Shown: in pieces, positions 44,902 through 54,550 of the stretch
Numbering within the stretch: position 1 is the first letter of the stretch
Layout of the letters: every line of letters starts with the position of its first letter
DNA from: Mycolicibacterium sp.
Lineage (GTDB): Bacteria; Actinomycetota; Actinomycetes; Mycobacteriales; Mycobacteriaceae
Length of the DNA stretch: 64,000 bases
Reading direction: 5' to 3'
Assembly: GCA_020637165.1 (NCBI GenBank)
Contig: JACJWN010000003.1
Location: forward strand, 909,579-973,578
Program-made: the position numbers and the translations under genes
Notes under the pieces: generated by a model
The model's input: only the letters and a program-made list of their open reading frames with translations
What the model was told of the DNA's origin: nothing
Databases searched by the model: none

Positions 44902-47818
44902 ATGGCCCTCCCGGCCGGCCCGCGCCTATCGGGCAGTCCCCGTAAACGTCTGAAAGACGTTCTGCAGCAACGTGTCGATGGCGATGTCCGGTTCGACACC
45001 GTCGCACGGGGCGCCTATTCCACCGACGCCTCGAATTTTCGGCAGATCCCGATAGGCGTGGTCCTGCCACGCACCCCCGCCGCCGCCGTAGAGACCGTCG
45101 CGGTATGCCGCGAGCATGACATTCCGGTGTTGTCCCGCGGAGGCGGGACGAGCTTGGCGGGCCAGTGCACCAACACCGCGGTGGTGCTCGACTGGAGCAA
45201 ATACTGCACCGGTGTTGTCTCCGTCGACGAGTCGGCAGGCACCGCAGTGGTCGAACCGGGGATCTCGCTCGACGCACTCAACGCAGCCCTTCTCGACACC
45301 GGATGGATGGTCGGGCCGAAGCCCTCCACACACGTCAGTTGCACTATCGGCGGGATGATAGGAAACAATTCCTGCGGTGCCACCGCGCAGGCCTACGGCA
45401 AGATGGCCGAATCGGTTCGACGCCTGGAAGTGTTGACCTACAACGGTTTACGCATGTGGGTCGGACCGACGTCGGATGCCGACTTCCGGGCGATCAGCGC
45501 CGCCGGCGGGCAGCGCGCGTCGTTGTACCGGCAACTGCGTTCCCTCGCCGATAAATACGGCGATGAGATCCGCCGCCACTACCCCGACATTCCCCGCCGG
45601 GTCTCCGGCTACAACCTGGACAGTCTTCTTCCGGAAAAGGGTTTCGACCTTGCCCGGCTGCTGGTGGGCAGCGAGAGCACGCTGGTGACGGTACTGCAGG
45701 CCGAGATCGGCCTGGTGCGGCGTCCAGTTGCCCAGGCGCTGGCCGTGCTCGGATTCCCCGGTATGCCCGAAGCCGGCGCGGCGGTCACCCGAATCCTGCC
45801 GCATAACCCCGCCGCGCTGGAGGGGTTCGACCGGCGCCTGGTGTCCCTTGAGCACGTCGAGCACCTCGCTGAGGGCGCTCTCGACGAGTTGCCCGACGGC
45901 CAGGCATGGCTGATCGTTCAGTTCAACGGCGACGACGCCGACGAGGCGGTCCGGCGAGCGCGGGCGATGATCGACGACGCCGCGGAAGGCGCGGACACCG
46001 ATGCGATGGTGATCGATGACGCCGAACGGCAGGAGAAGGTCTGGAGGGCACGCGAGGCGGGGCTCGGCGCCACCGCCCACCAGCCCGACGGTACCGACAC
46101 CCACGCCGGCTGGGAGGATTCCGCCGTTCCGCCGGCCCGACTCGGCGACTACCTGGCCGACCTCGAGGCGATGCTGGAGCGCTACGAGTACACCGGCGCC
46201 TCGCTCTACGGGCACTTCGGCCAGGGCTGCGTACACACCCGAATCCCCTTCGACCTCGTCTCGGCACAGGGAGTCCGGGACTATCGGTCCTTCCTCATCG
46301 AGGCCGCACGTCTGGTGAGCGGCTACGGCGGTTCGCTGTCGGGAGAGCACGGCGACGGCCAGCAGCGCGGCGAACTGCTATCGATCATGTTCGGCGACGG
46401 ACTCGTCGGCGCCTTTGACGAGTTGAAGTCCCTCTTCGACCCTCTGAACCGGATGAATCCCGGAAAGATCGTGCGCCCGCGTCCGCTGGACGCCGACCTG
46501 CGATGGGGGCCGGGCTACCGGCCGGCCGATCCTCCGACCGCGTTCGCCTACCCCGACGACGACCACCGGTTCGCCCGCGCCGCGGACCGCTGTGTCGGGG
46601 TCGGGAAGTGCCGCGGGCACGGGTCCGGAGTTATGTGCCCGAGCTACCGCGTCACCGGCGACGAACAACACTCCACGCGGGGCCGGGCCCGACTGCTCTT
46701 CGAAATGCTCCAGGGTGACGTCGTGACTGAGGGTTGGCGCTCCCCCGCAGTGCGGGACGCCCTGGACCTGTGTCTGGCCTGTAAGGGCTGCCGCAGCGAC
46801 TGTCCGGTCAACGTCGACATGGCCACCTACAAGGCGGAATTCCTGCACCACCACTACAAACACCGACTGCGCCCGTTGTCGCACTACTCGATGGGCTGGC
46901 TGCCCGTCCTGATGCGGGTCGGGGCGATCGCCCCCCCGCGCCGCGAACGCGCTGATCGGAACCCCGGGTCTGGCGACAGCCCTGCGCGCCGCGGGCGGCA
47001 TCGACCAGCACCGCGGCATACCCCGGCTGGCGACCGAGCGGTTCACCGATTCGTTCCGCCGACACGGCGCGACGCCCGAGAGCCCGCATCTGGGCACCGT
47101 GGTGCTCTGGCCGGATACATTCACCAACAACTTCGATCCACACATCGCCAGGGCGGCCGCCGCTGTACTCGTCGATGCCGGCTTCAGCGTCGAGGTCCCC
47201 TTGTCGACGGTGTGCTGCGGGTTGACGTGGATCTCGACCGGTCAGTTGGGAATCGCCAAGGGGGTGCTGCGCCGCACGCTAAAGGCGCTCCGGCCGGCGT
47301 TGCGCAGCGGCACACCGGTCGTCGTCCTGGAACCGAGTTGCGCCGCCGTCTTCCGATCGGATCTGCCCGAGTTGCTGCACGGCGACGAGGACGCACACCG
47401 GTTGTCCCAACAGACAAGGACATTGGGCGAGCTGCTGCGTGAGCACGCACCCGACTGGCGACCGCGCCCCGGCGAACGCGCGGCGATCATTCAGCCGCAC
47501 TGCCATCAGCACGCCGTGCTGGGAGTGGATCGGGAGCGTGAAGCGCTGGAGCGTTCCGGTGTCAAGACATCGGTCCTCGACGCCGGATGCTGCGGCCTGG
47601 CTGGTAATTTCGGCTTCGAGCGAGGTCACTACGAGCTATCGGTGGCCTGCGCCGAAGACGCCCTGATGCCCGCGATCCGCGCCGCCGACCGCTCGACGAT
47701 CGTCGTCGCCGACGGGTTCAGCTGCCGTACCCAGATCGGCCATCTCCAGCCCGACTGCGCGCCCCGTCACACCGCCGAGGTCCTCGCCGCGACGCTGCCG
47801 CACCGCACCTCGTCATGA
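44902..47818 (+). pseudogene. FAD-binding/(Fe-S)-binding D-lactate/glycolate oxidase-like gene, frameshifted
   Basis: The first frame (44902 to stop at 47442) encodes an FAD-binding type 4 domain: PVLSRGGGTSLAGQ, IGGMIGNNSCGATAQ, SLYGHFGQGCVHTRI, SGEHGDGQQRGELL. It continues into two Fe-S motifs, CVGVGKCR...MCPSYR and CLACKGCRSDCPVNVDMATY. At 46931-46937 there is a run of seven C. Downstream of it the family sequence continues only in the next frame (RAANALIGTPGLATALRAAG) into the CCG domain ending at 47818. Removing one C would restore a ~971-residue protein. It could be a sequencing error, a true mutation or a slippage site. GGAG precedes the ATG. Confidence 0.85.
47099..47818 (+). CDS. C-terminal CCG (heterodisulfide reductase-like) domain of the split oxidoreductase
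   Basis: This 239-residue frame (VVLWPDTFTNNFDPHIARAA) carries two CCG motifs, TVCCGLTWISTGQLG and DAGCCGLAGNFGFERGHY, plus PHCHQHAVLG. It is the missing C-terminal domain of the upstream FAD/Fe-S protein rather than an independent gene: there is no ribosome site and the homologous reading continues upstream in this frame to ~46935. Its stop overlaps the next gene's ATG. Confidence 0.7.
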   Translation: MVLWPDTFTNNFDPHIARAAAAVLVDAGFSVEVPLSTVCCGLTWISTGQLGIAKGVLRRTLKALRPALRSGTPVVVLEPSCAAVFRSDLPELLHGDEDAHRLSQQTRTLGELLREHAPDWRPRPGERAAIIQPHCHQHAVLGVDREREALERSGVKTSVLDAGCCGLAGNFGFERGHYELSVACAEDALMPAIRAADRSTIVVADGFSCRTQIGHLQPDCAPRHTAEVLAATLPHRTSS

Positions 47819-48924
47819 TCGGCTCCGCATTGGTGCTCGGTCCGCCGACCGTGGCGGTCTACCGGTTTCCCACGCCGGCAACGGAGTCCGACGGCACCCT
47901 GGACTGGGATGCGACCGTCGCCGTCGTCGTGCGGGTATCTGCCGGTGGACAGGAGGGGCTGGGCTGGACCTACAGCGGATCCGGCGCGGCCGCCGTGGTC
48001 AAGGACCAGTTGGAGCCCGCGATCGCCGGCCGGGATCCTCTCGACCTCGCCGGCGCGTGGGCGGCGATGCACCGTGCCTGCCGCAACATCGGCAGCAAGG
48101 GCATGGCCATGCAGGCCATCAGTGCCGTCGACGTGGCCCTGTGGGACCTCAAAGCCCGCAACCTCGGCGTTCCGATCACCGTGCTGATGGGAAAGGTCCG
48201 GGACCGGGTCCCGATCTACGGCTCGGGCGGCTTCATCTCGTCGAGCACCGACGTACTCGCTGAGGACGTCGCCGCCTGGAAGGCCGCCGGTTGCGCCGCG
48301 GTCAAGATCAAGATCGGCAAGGACGGCGGCGGCGATCCGGAATGGGACCTGCGCCGCGTCGAGACGCTACGCGAACTTGCCGGATCCGATGTCCGCCTGA
48401 TGGTCGACGCCAACGGCGCCTACCGAATCGGACAGGCCCGCCGGGTCGGAGCCGAACTGGACTCGCGGGGCGTCTGCTGGTTCGAGGAACCGGTCAGTAG
48501 CGACGACACGGCGGGACTGGCGTCCGTCCGCGCGGCCTGTGGCGCCGATGTCACCGCCGGGGAATACATCAGCGACGTCTACGACGCCGCCGATCTGGCG
48601 CCGGTCGTCAGCTGTCTGCAACTCGACGCCACTCGGTGCGGCGGCTATACCGGCTTCCTGCGCTGTGCGGCCGTTGCGGCGGCGAATAATTTGGACGTGT
48701 CCTGCCACTGCGCTCCGGCCCTGCATGCACCGGTGGCCGCGGCTCTCCCGCACCTGCGCCACATCGAATGGTTCACCGACCATGTTCGGCTCGAACCGCA
48801 CCTCGTCGATGGAACACCGTGCGCGAGGGAAGGGGCGCTGCACCTCGCCATCCGGTCCGCCGGCCACGGCATGACCCTGGCCGGCGGTGCCGAGGACTAC
48901 CTCGTGTCGCGGTCGCCCGCCTGA
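47815..48924 (+). CDS. Enolase-superfamily (mandelate racemase/muconate lactonizing) enzyme
   Basis: The 369-residue protein has an N-terminal capping domain and a TIM barrel. It shows the catalytic Lys motif AVKIKIGKDG near residue 165, metal ligands in LMVDANGAY, WFEEPVSS and TAGEYI, and a C-terminal SCHCAPALHAPVA. It is likely a sugar-acid dehydratase or epimerase. It overlaps the oxidoreductase gene by 4 bases (ATGA), so both may act in sugar-acid or hydroxy-acid use. The substrate is not assignable. Confidence 0.88.
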   Translation: MIGSALVLGPPTVAVYRFPTPATESDGTLDWDATVAVVVRVSAGGQEGLGWTYSGSGAAAVVKDQLEPAIAGRDPLDLAGAWAAMHRACRNIGSKGMAMQAISAVDVALWDLKARNLGVPITVLMGKVRDRVPIYGSGGFISSSTDVLAEDVAAWKAAGCAAVKIKIGKDGGGDPEWDLRRVETLRELAGSDVRLMVDANGAYRIGQARRVGAELDSRGVCWFEEPVSSDDTAGLASVRAACGADVTAGEYISDVYDAADLAPVVSCLQLDATRCGGYTGFLRCAAVAAANNLDVSCHCAPALHAPVAAALPHLRHIEWFTDHVRLEPHLVDGTPCAREGALHLAIRSAGHGMTLAGGAEDYLVSRSPA

Positions 48925-49955
48925 CGGCCGCCCGGCCGAACGCCGTGCCCCACCGCCGCCAGAACGGCGGCTCCCCCTGCCGCCGCGGCCAACGGGGCGG
49001 CGTGCTCCCGCAGCCACCATTGCGGACTGTGCGCCAACGACCTGTCATCGAAGGTCCCGTGGGCTCCGTGATCGCCCCCCGGCCGGTCGTCACGCGGCTC
49101 CCACAGATTCGCCGGATGCCCCAAGTCCGAGGCGTCGGTCTGCTGCGACCCGTACCCGGTCCGGGAAAGGTATCGATCCAGCACCGCGGGGGCGAGCCGT
49201 TGCCCTAACAACGTCGCGACCGTGCTGGTGCCGACCCAGAACTGTTTGCGCCGTGGATGATTGGCCGCGTACAAAACTGCGCGGGCCGCAACCTCGGGTT
49301 GATAGATCGGCGGAACCGGCTGCGGGTGCCGCGGCAGCCGGGACAACACCCAGGAAAACTGAGGGGTGTTGACCGCCGGCATCTGCACCACGGTGACGTG
49401 AACGTTGCTTCCATCGTGCATCAACTCGGTGCGCAGCGACTCAGTGAATCCGTTGACGGCGTGTTTGGCGCCGCAATAGGCGGACTGCAGGGGTATCGCG
49501 CGTGCCCCCAGCGCCGAGCCGACCTGAACGATTGACCCCCGGTCCCGGGGGCGCATCCGGCGCAGTGCGGCGTGAGTCCCGAAGACGAAGCCGAGGTAGG
49601 TCACCTCGGTGACCCGCTTGAACTCCTCCGGGGTGATCTGATCGAAAGGCGCGAAGACTGATGTGAACGCGTCATTGACCCAGATGTCGATGGGACCTAG
49701 ATCCCGTTCGACGGCCTCGGCGGCAGCGTCGACCTGCCGATAGTCCGAAACGTCGGTGGGGATGGGCATCGCGCGCCCACCGCCGTGCTCGACCTCGTCA
49801 GCGGCGGCCGCCAGACCCTCATGGCCGCGGGCCAGCAGCGCCACCCGGGCGCCCTGTCGGCCGAAGAGCCGGGCCACCGCCCTTCCGATACCCGCGCTGG
49901 CACCGGTGACGACGACGGTCTTTCCGTGTAGCGATTTGCTCACAGACTGTCTCAC
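48897..49955 (-). CDS. Short-chain dehydrogenase/reductase with C-terminal extension
   Basis: The 352-residue protein has an SDR core at ~5-250 with TGASAGIGRAVARLFG, an atypical WVNDAF (usual NNAG), and catalytic SAYCGAKHAVNG. An extra ~100-residue tail with a short hydrophobic segment AAPLAAAAGGAAVLAAV follows and may anchor it. The GTG start overlaps the GH15 stop, so it is translated after that gene. The 3' end overlaps the convergent enolase-family gene by 28 bases. Confidence 0.85.
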   Translation of the reverse strand: MRQSVSKSLHGKTVVVTGASAGIGRAVARLFGRQGARVALLARGHEGLAAAADEVEHGGGRAMPIPTDVSDYRQVDAAAEAVERDLGPIDIWVNDAFTSVFAPFDQITPEEFKRVTEVTYLGFVFGTHAALRRMRPRDRGSIVQVGSALGARAIPLQSAYCGAKHAVNGFTESLRTELMHDGSNVHVTVVQMPAVNTPQFSWVLSRLPRHPQPVPPIYQPEVAARAVLYAANHPRRKQFWVGTSTVATLLGQRLAPAVLDRYLSRTGYGSQQTDASDLGHPANLWEPRDDRPGGDHGAHGTFDDRSLAHSPQWWLREHAAPLAAAAGGAAVLAAVGHGVRPGGRQAGDRDTR

Positions 49956-51796
49956 AATTTCCTCTCCTGCAACGTTTCCTGTTGCCGTTCGGTGGTTGTC
50001 ATATCCGCTTCGGTATGGCGCGCCAGCGTGCTCGAGGCCTCGAAGAGCAGGGCGTGCACGAAGGCCTGCGGAAGGTTGCCGCGCAACTGCCGCTGCCGGA
50101 TGTCGTACTCCTCCGAGAACAGCCCGGGTGTTCCGCAACCGGCCCGATTGCGCTCGAAGTACCGGAACGCCTCGACGGTTCTGCCTTGCTGAAGTGAGGC
50201 CAGGGCCATCACGAATCCGCACAACAGAAAGGCGCTATCGGTCGAGCCGAGGCCCTTCTCGGGCCGGTAACGGTAGACGTAGTGGTCGCGACTCAATTCC
50301 CGCTTGACGGCGCGGTAGGTCGCCACCGAGCACGGATCATCGCCAGGCAGGGCCCCGCGGACCGCGGGCAGCAGCAGGGCTCCGTCGACCCGCGGATCGT
50401 CGCGGGCGCGCTGCCACCGTCCGCTGGGGTGCCGGCACGTCGAGGCGGTGTCGGCGACGATCGAGTCGGCCAGCTCAAGTGATCGGCGCGCTGAGGCGCA
50501 GATTCCCGCTTCCGCCGCCGCCCGTAATCCGGCCGCGCAGGCCAGGCGGGAGTGCGTCCAGTGGCGTGCGTCGAGTTCCCAGATTCCGGCATCGGGCCGG
50601 TCGACGCATCGGTCGATGGTGCCGACCGCGAGGTCGACGGCGCGGCGCGCGTCGCGGTCGAATCTGTCGTGACGGGCCGCCGCGGCGAACAACAGGAGCG
50701 CTTCACCAAAGATGTCGAGCTGGAACTGTTTGCGGACGTGGTTTCCGGCCAGGTCGTAACCGCCCGGATAGCCGGACAGGGCGAGGCGTCGCTGCTCGGG
50801 CACCGCACCACCGGCCACGGTGTAGGCGGGCATCAGATCCGGGCCGTCGGCCAGGAGCCTTCCAGATACGAATTTCACTGCGCTGTCGAGCAATTCATGC
50901 GGACCGTCGGCAGCCACGGCGAGACCGGCGTAACACTGATCCCGAATCCAGGCGTAACGGTAGTCGTAATTGGCTCCCTCGTCGGCGCGTTCGGGAAGGC
51001 TCATCGTCGCGGCGGCGACCATTGCGCCGGTCTGGGCGGTCATCCCGCGCATCACTGCATAGCTGTGCGTGGCATCCCGCGGGGCTGCTGTCGGCCCGAG
51101 CACCGGAACAGCCTCCTTCCATACTTTTTCGGTCTCGGCCCACAGCGCCGCGGCCGCCGGGGGACGGTCGGCCAACTCGTGCGCGGACAACTCCAGCACC
51201 AGGTCCATCTGCTGGCCCTCGCCCACGACAACGGTGGTGTCCAGCGCCCGGCTAGTCGCATCATCTCCGGTGACCACGACCCACGGGGCCCCCGACCAAC
51301 GCATCCGCATCGCTCCGAGCGACGCCTCCCAGCAGTCCTCGCCGTCCCGACGACGCGGGTCCCGCATGCGATCGCAGCCAAATCCGGCGCCCGGTTGGAG
51401 CCGAATCGCCAGATGCGCGTCCCCGCGAATCGCCTCGATGCGGCGAAGCAGGACCACCTCGTCGGGCCGACCCGGAAAAGCCAGCGCCTCCCGGCATTCG
51501 ATGATCGCCGACGAGGTGACCCACCGCGAACGCCAGATCAGCGAGCGATCCTCGTAATACCCGCCCCATACGCACGGCTCCAGCGGCGTGACGGCGTATC
51601 GCCCCGGCGCGCCGATGAGCTCACCGAACACCGCGTCACTGTCCCAGTTCGGAGCGCACATCCAGGCGATATCGCCGTGTGGTCCGATCAGCGCCCCACG
51701 TTCGCCGTCGGCGATGAATCCGTAGTCCCTAAGGGTCCACGGTCTGGCGGCCGCGTTCAGCGCGTCCGACTCCCGAGATGACGGGTAAGCACTCAC
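49952..51796 (-). CDS. Glycoside hydrolase family 15 (trehalase/glucoamylase-like)
   Basis: The 614-residue protein has an N-terminal trehalase-type beta domain (DYGFIADGERGALIGPHGDI, WMCAPNWDSDAVFG) and a C-terminal alpha/alpha6 barrel with NYDYRYAWIRDQCYAGLA near residue 285. GIWELDARHWTHSRLAC and EKGLGSTDSAFLLCGF complete the barrel motifs. GH15 proteins of mycobacteria include trehalases. No signal peptide is seen. It starts at GTG, is coupled to the SDR gene, and sits in the stress-type block, where a role in trehalose or glucan turnover is plausible. Confidence 0.9.
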   Translation of the reverse strand: MSAYPSSRESDALNAAARPWTLRDYGFIADGERGALIGPHGDIAWMCAPNWDSDAVFGELIGAPGRYAVTPLEPCVWGGYYEDRSLIWRSRWVTSSAIIECREALAFPGRPDEVVLLRRIEAIRGDAHLAIRLQPGAGFGCDRMRDPRRRDGEDCWEASLGAMRMRWSGAPWVVVTGDDATSRALDTTVVVGEGQQMDLVLELSAHELADRPPAAAALWAETEKVWKEAVPVLGPTAAPRDATHSYAVMRGMTAQTGAMVAAATMSLPERADEGANYDYRYAWIRDQCYAGLAVAADGPHELLDSAVKFVSGRLLADGPDLMPAYTVAGGAVPEQRRLALSGYPGGYDLAGNHVRKQFQLDIFGEALLLFAAAARHDRFDRDARRAVDLAVGTIDRCVDRPDAGIWELDARHWTHSRLACAAGLRAAAEAGICASARRSLELADSIVADTASTCRHPSGRWQRARDDPRVDGALLLPAVRGALPGDDPCSVATYRAVKRELSRDHYVYRYRPEKGLGSTDSAFLLCGFVMALASLQQGRTVEAFRYFERNRAGCGTPGLFSEEYDIRQRQLRGNLPQAFVHALLFEASSTLARHTEADMTTTERQQETLQERKL

Positions 51797-51953
51797 AGGT
51801 CAGGGTTACCCGCCGCCGCTGTCCGACACTGCTCGCCTTCGATACTGCGCGCCGGACCACAAATGTTTGGGGCCGGGCGTTTCCCAACGCGTTGTGCAGA
51901 AGCGTCGAAAGCCTTTGCAGGAGTCGCCGGAACGAGATGCACTATGGGTAGTC

Positions 51954-52211
51954 CTACTGTTCAGAACGTTCTCGGGCTTCGTTCGCCCGGGCCGCTGCGC
52001 GTGCACTCTCCGCCTCGGCTTCCTTCTTTGCCGCTTCCCGCTCGGAGTCGGCCTTGTCCTGCTGAGCCTGGCCTTCGCGATAAAGATCTTCTCGATCGGC
52101 GGCCTTGCCGGCCGCCTCCTTCGCCTTGCCCTTGACTTCTTCCACAACGCCCTCGACCAATTCCGCGACGATGTTCTTCCGGCTTCCTTGATCTGATTTG
52201 CGCTCTGCCAT
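51954..52211 (-). CDS. CsbD-like small stress protein
   Basis: The 85-residue, highly charged helical protein contains VEEVKGKAKEAAGKAADRED, a CsbD-type motif, then Glu/Ala/Lys-rich repeats. CsbD-like proteins are abundant SigB/SigF-regulated stress proteins of unknown mechanism. MAERKSDQGSRKN at 52211, behind GAAGGG, was chosen over an upstream ATG. Confidence 0.75.
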   Translation of the reverse strand: MAERKSDQGSRKNIVAELVEGVVEEVKGKAKEAAGKAADREDLYREGQAQQDKADSEREAAKKEAEAESARAAARANEARERSEQ

Positions 52212-52742
52212 GGCGTCGTTTCCCTTCGTGATCAAACGCATGAGCCTCAGAGCCTCGGCCGCAGTTTCTGTCAGGCAGGACATCCGAGTCATGCTCGATT
52301 TCGTGTCGCCTTTGTCGGCAACCCCTCGTGAAGGCTTCCCGCCGAATAGCGGATCAAAACCGTCGGGCAGCGAGGCCTCGCGCCGGAGATCCCATCACCA
52401 AGACGGCGACCCCTACCGTTCGGATCGCCAAGGAGCACTGGGGTGTTGGTTACGGCGTCGACTATCCAGATCCTCGCTGGAGACCCCCGAAGGCGACCAC
52501 AACCACAACCCCGAGTTCCGATCGCAACCAACAACAATCGAGCACAGAATCGCCCGTTTCCGGCATCGACCAGGGGGCCGGCATCGGCGAAGGCGAGACA
52601 GCGTCGGGCAATCCGGGGGTCCACAGAACGGTGACGGTGATCGAGACGTTGATCCGGGATGACCGTTTACCCGTGGCGTCGGAAGGGAATGCCTATCGGC
52701 GTCCAACCGGATCCGTCGCCGTCGAGCGAGGAGGTGCCCACA
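52212..52742. other. 531-base divergent intergenic region, no gene seen
   Basis: The region separates the CsbD-like and Rho-N-like genes. Open frames crossing it have no family resemblance or ribosome site. Apart from a possible SigF promoter near its right end, nothing was recognised. Confidence 0.5.
52665..52690 (+). promoter_or_regulatory. Possible SigF-type promoter
   Basis: GTTT at 52665-52668, a 16-base spacer and GGGAAT at 52685-52690 resemble a SigF promoter with one mismatch in the -10. It lies 53 bases upstream of the small Rho-N-like gene. Confidence 0.4.
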
Positions 52743-53000
52743 ATGCCGAACCCGTCGATCAAGGACGAGGAAATGTACGAGGAGTTGCGTCGGCATGGCG
52801 AGTCGAAAGAGAAAGCTGCCCGGATCTCCAATGCCGCTGCGGCAAGAGGCAAGTCGGCGATCGGAAAGAAAGGAGGGAAGGCCGGCTCCTACGACAGTTG
52901 GACGGTGCCCGAATTGAAGCGGCGCGCCAAGGAATTGGGACTCTCCGGATACTCGCGGTTGGTCAAGGACGAGTTGATCGCCGAGCTCCGCAACCACTGA
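52743..53000 (+). CDS. Small DUF7218/Rho-N (SAP-like) domain protein
   Basis: The 85-residue protein starts MPNPSIKDEEMYEELRRHG behind GAGGAGG. The N-terminal half (KEKAARISNAAAARGKSAIG) is a short basic helical motif. The C-terminal half (WTVPELKRRAKELGLSGYSR) is a Rho-N/SAP-like helix-extended-loop-helix thought to bind nucleic acid. It is a common stress-type small protein in actinobacteria; target unknown. It is the last chromosomal-type gene before the repeat array. Confidence 0.8.
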   Translation: MPNPSIKDEEMYEELRRHGESKEKAARISNAAAARGKSAIGKKGGKAGSYDSWTVPELKRRAKELGLSGYSRLVKDELIAELRNH

Positions 53001-53081
53001 ATTGCGAACCGACCGCCACCCTGGCCGCCGTCGTTGAGTCCGCCGATGTGACGGGTGGGTGGTGACCGGGTTGATCTTGCC

Positions 53082-53226
53082 GAGCTAACGGGACTCGAAT
53101 CCCTCACTCCCACAACGCCAGGAACGTGAACAACCCCTGAACATGAAGTTCAGGGGTATTTTTGGCCTGTAGTTTGGTGTCGTGGTGGCCGTAAGTGTCG
53201 TCAGGGTTGTCGTCAAAATTGTCGTA
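53082..53226 (-). repeat. Repeat R1: diverged tRNA-Ala(GGC) 3'-half plus iterons
   Basis: This is the first of four related units. The tRNA-like core (plus strand GAGCTAACGGGACTCGAAT onward) is the most decayed copy. Next come hairpin CCCCTGAAC/GTTCAGGGG and three TGTCGTC/TGTCGTA iterons ending at 53226. It marks the left end of the cassette array. Confidence 0.75.
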
Positions 53227-53264
53227 GGGACTGCCCGGCGGTTCCCGGCACCGTAGTCGGTGGC

Positions 53265-54434
53265 TTACGGACCCAGCAGAGCCAGCGGGACCACCCCTAT
53301 GCCGTCGGGCCGACGGTAAGCGTTCGGCCCGGTATTGACGACGACGGCGTCGAGCAGGTCGACGCCGAGGCGGTCCGCCAGCCAGCGCAGGTGCGCGATA
53401 TCGCGATCGCCGACTGTTGCGGACAGTTTCACCTCGACGGCAACCACCTTGCCGTCGTCGCGCACCAACACGAGATCGATTTCGTGGTCGCCATTGCGCG
53501 TTCGGAGGTGGCCGACGGTCGTCTCTGCGGCCTGAGCCGCCACACGTAAACAAAGCGTGGCCAAGGACTCGAAGAGATGGCCCAGCATTCCGCCGGCTTG
53601 GGGCCCGATCGGCTTGCCGTCGCCGCTGAGAAGAGCATCAACCGACAAGCCGAGGAGGCGCGCCGCCAATGCTGGATCGGCCAAGCGGTGCTTCGGGCTT
53701 TGGGCTAAACGCGCCAATGGGTTTCCCGGTGCCCCCCGGGCAGGCACCGGATCGAGCAGCCAGAGCTGAGTGAGCACGTCTCGGTAGGCGGCAGTCGTTG
53801 AACGCGCTGGCTTGTCGCTCACTCCAGCGGTTGCCGCGTCGAGCACACTGGTGTATCCGGCTGTCGTGGATGTGGCTGCAGCGTAGGCACGCAACCAACC
53901 CAACATTGCGTCAGGCTTGCGCACAGGCAATCCCTGCTCGGGCACGTCTCGATCAACGGCGTTGTGCAGGTAGGAATCGAGCTGGAACTTCAGCGCCCGG
54001 GTACTGAGACTTCGCATGCCGGGGAATCCCGACGCGACGATCTCATGCGCGTAATTGGCCAACCTCACGTCCGTCGTCCCCGCAAGGGGCAGCCGGCTGC
54101 CAGTAAGCAACTCGCTGAGACTGACCGTTGGTGAGGCGACGGCCCGCTCTGACAACGTCATCGGTCGCATACGCAGTCGGCCGACACGCCCGGCACCGGA
54201 ATGGGAAGCGCCCCCGTGGCGGGGCGATGCGCTGCCGGCAAGCAGAAACTGCCCACCGGTCGGATCATCGTCGACAGCACGCCGCACGACGTCCCAGACC
54301 GCCGGTACCTTCTGCCACTCGTCGACGAGCAGTGGCCGCGCTCGCTTCAACAGCAGACCGGGGTCGGCGTGCACTGCCTCCAGGTTGGCCTTTGCATCGA
54401 GCCTGAGCAGGCTGAGGACCCGCTGCTCGGCCAT
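53265..54434 (-). CDS. DUF4143-type AAA ATPase, N-terminally truncated
   Basis: The 389-residue frame carries Walker B (PLLVDEWQKVPAVWD), sensor-like QFLLAGSASP, the Arg-rich SGAGRVGRLRMRPMTLSE, the SEL/fragment GFPGMRSLSTRALKFQLDSY and a C-terminal nuclease-like core (HEIDLVLVRDDGKVVAVEVK). The start and most of the P-loop strand are missing: codons for AVGKTT lie just upstream of the ATG, directly after an in-frame TGA. The gene is therefore probably non-functional. It sits alone between repeats R1 and R2, and a full-length relative lies between R3 and R4. Confidence 0.8.
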   Translation of the reverse strand: MAEQRVLSLLRLDAKANLEAVHADPGLLLKRARPLLVDEWQKVPAVWDVVRRAVDDDPTGGQFLLAGSASPRHGGASHSGAGRVGRLRMRPMTLSERAVASPTVSLSELLTGSRLPLAGTTDVRLANYAHEIVASGFPGMRSLSTRALKFQLDSYLHNAVDRDVPEQGLPVRKPDAMLGWLRAYAAATSTTAGYTSVLDAATAGVSDKPARSTTAAYRDVLTQLWLLDPVPARGAPGNPLARLAQSPKHRLADPALAARLLGLSVDALLSGDGKPIGPQAGGMLGHLFESLATLCLRVAAQAAETTVGHLRTRNGDHEIDLVLVRDDGKVVAVEVKLSATVGDRDIAHLRWLADRLGVDLLDAVVVNTGPNAYRRPDGIGVVPLALLGP

Positions 54435-54550
54435 TGTCGTCTTCCCTACGGCTTTCTTGAATCAGACAAATAGCAGGCCCCGAATCATCCAATTAGCCTA
54501 TCGACGAGACGAACGGCTCGAGCGTGCCCGCAGCGTCGCCGTTTTCCCTG

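Noticed and set aside
47099-47818. Independent heterodisulfide-reductase-like gene
   Set aside because: No ribosome site; the homologous reading extends upstream in the same frame to the C7 run, so it is the C-terminal part of the split oxidoreductase.
52328-53065. Plus-strand frame of 245 residues across the gap after the CsbD-like gene
   Set aside because: It has no motif or ribosome site and overlaps the better supported Rho-N-like gene in another frame.
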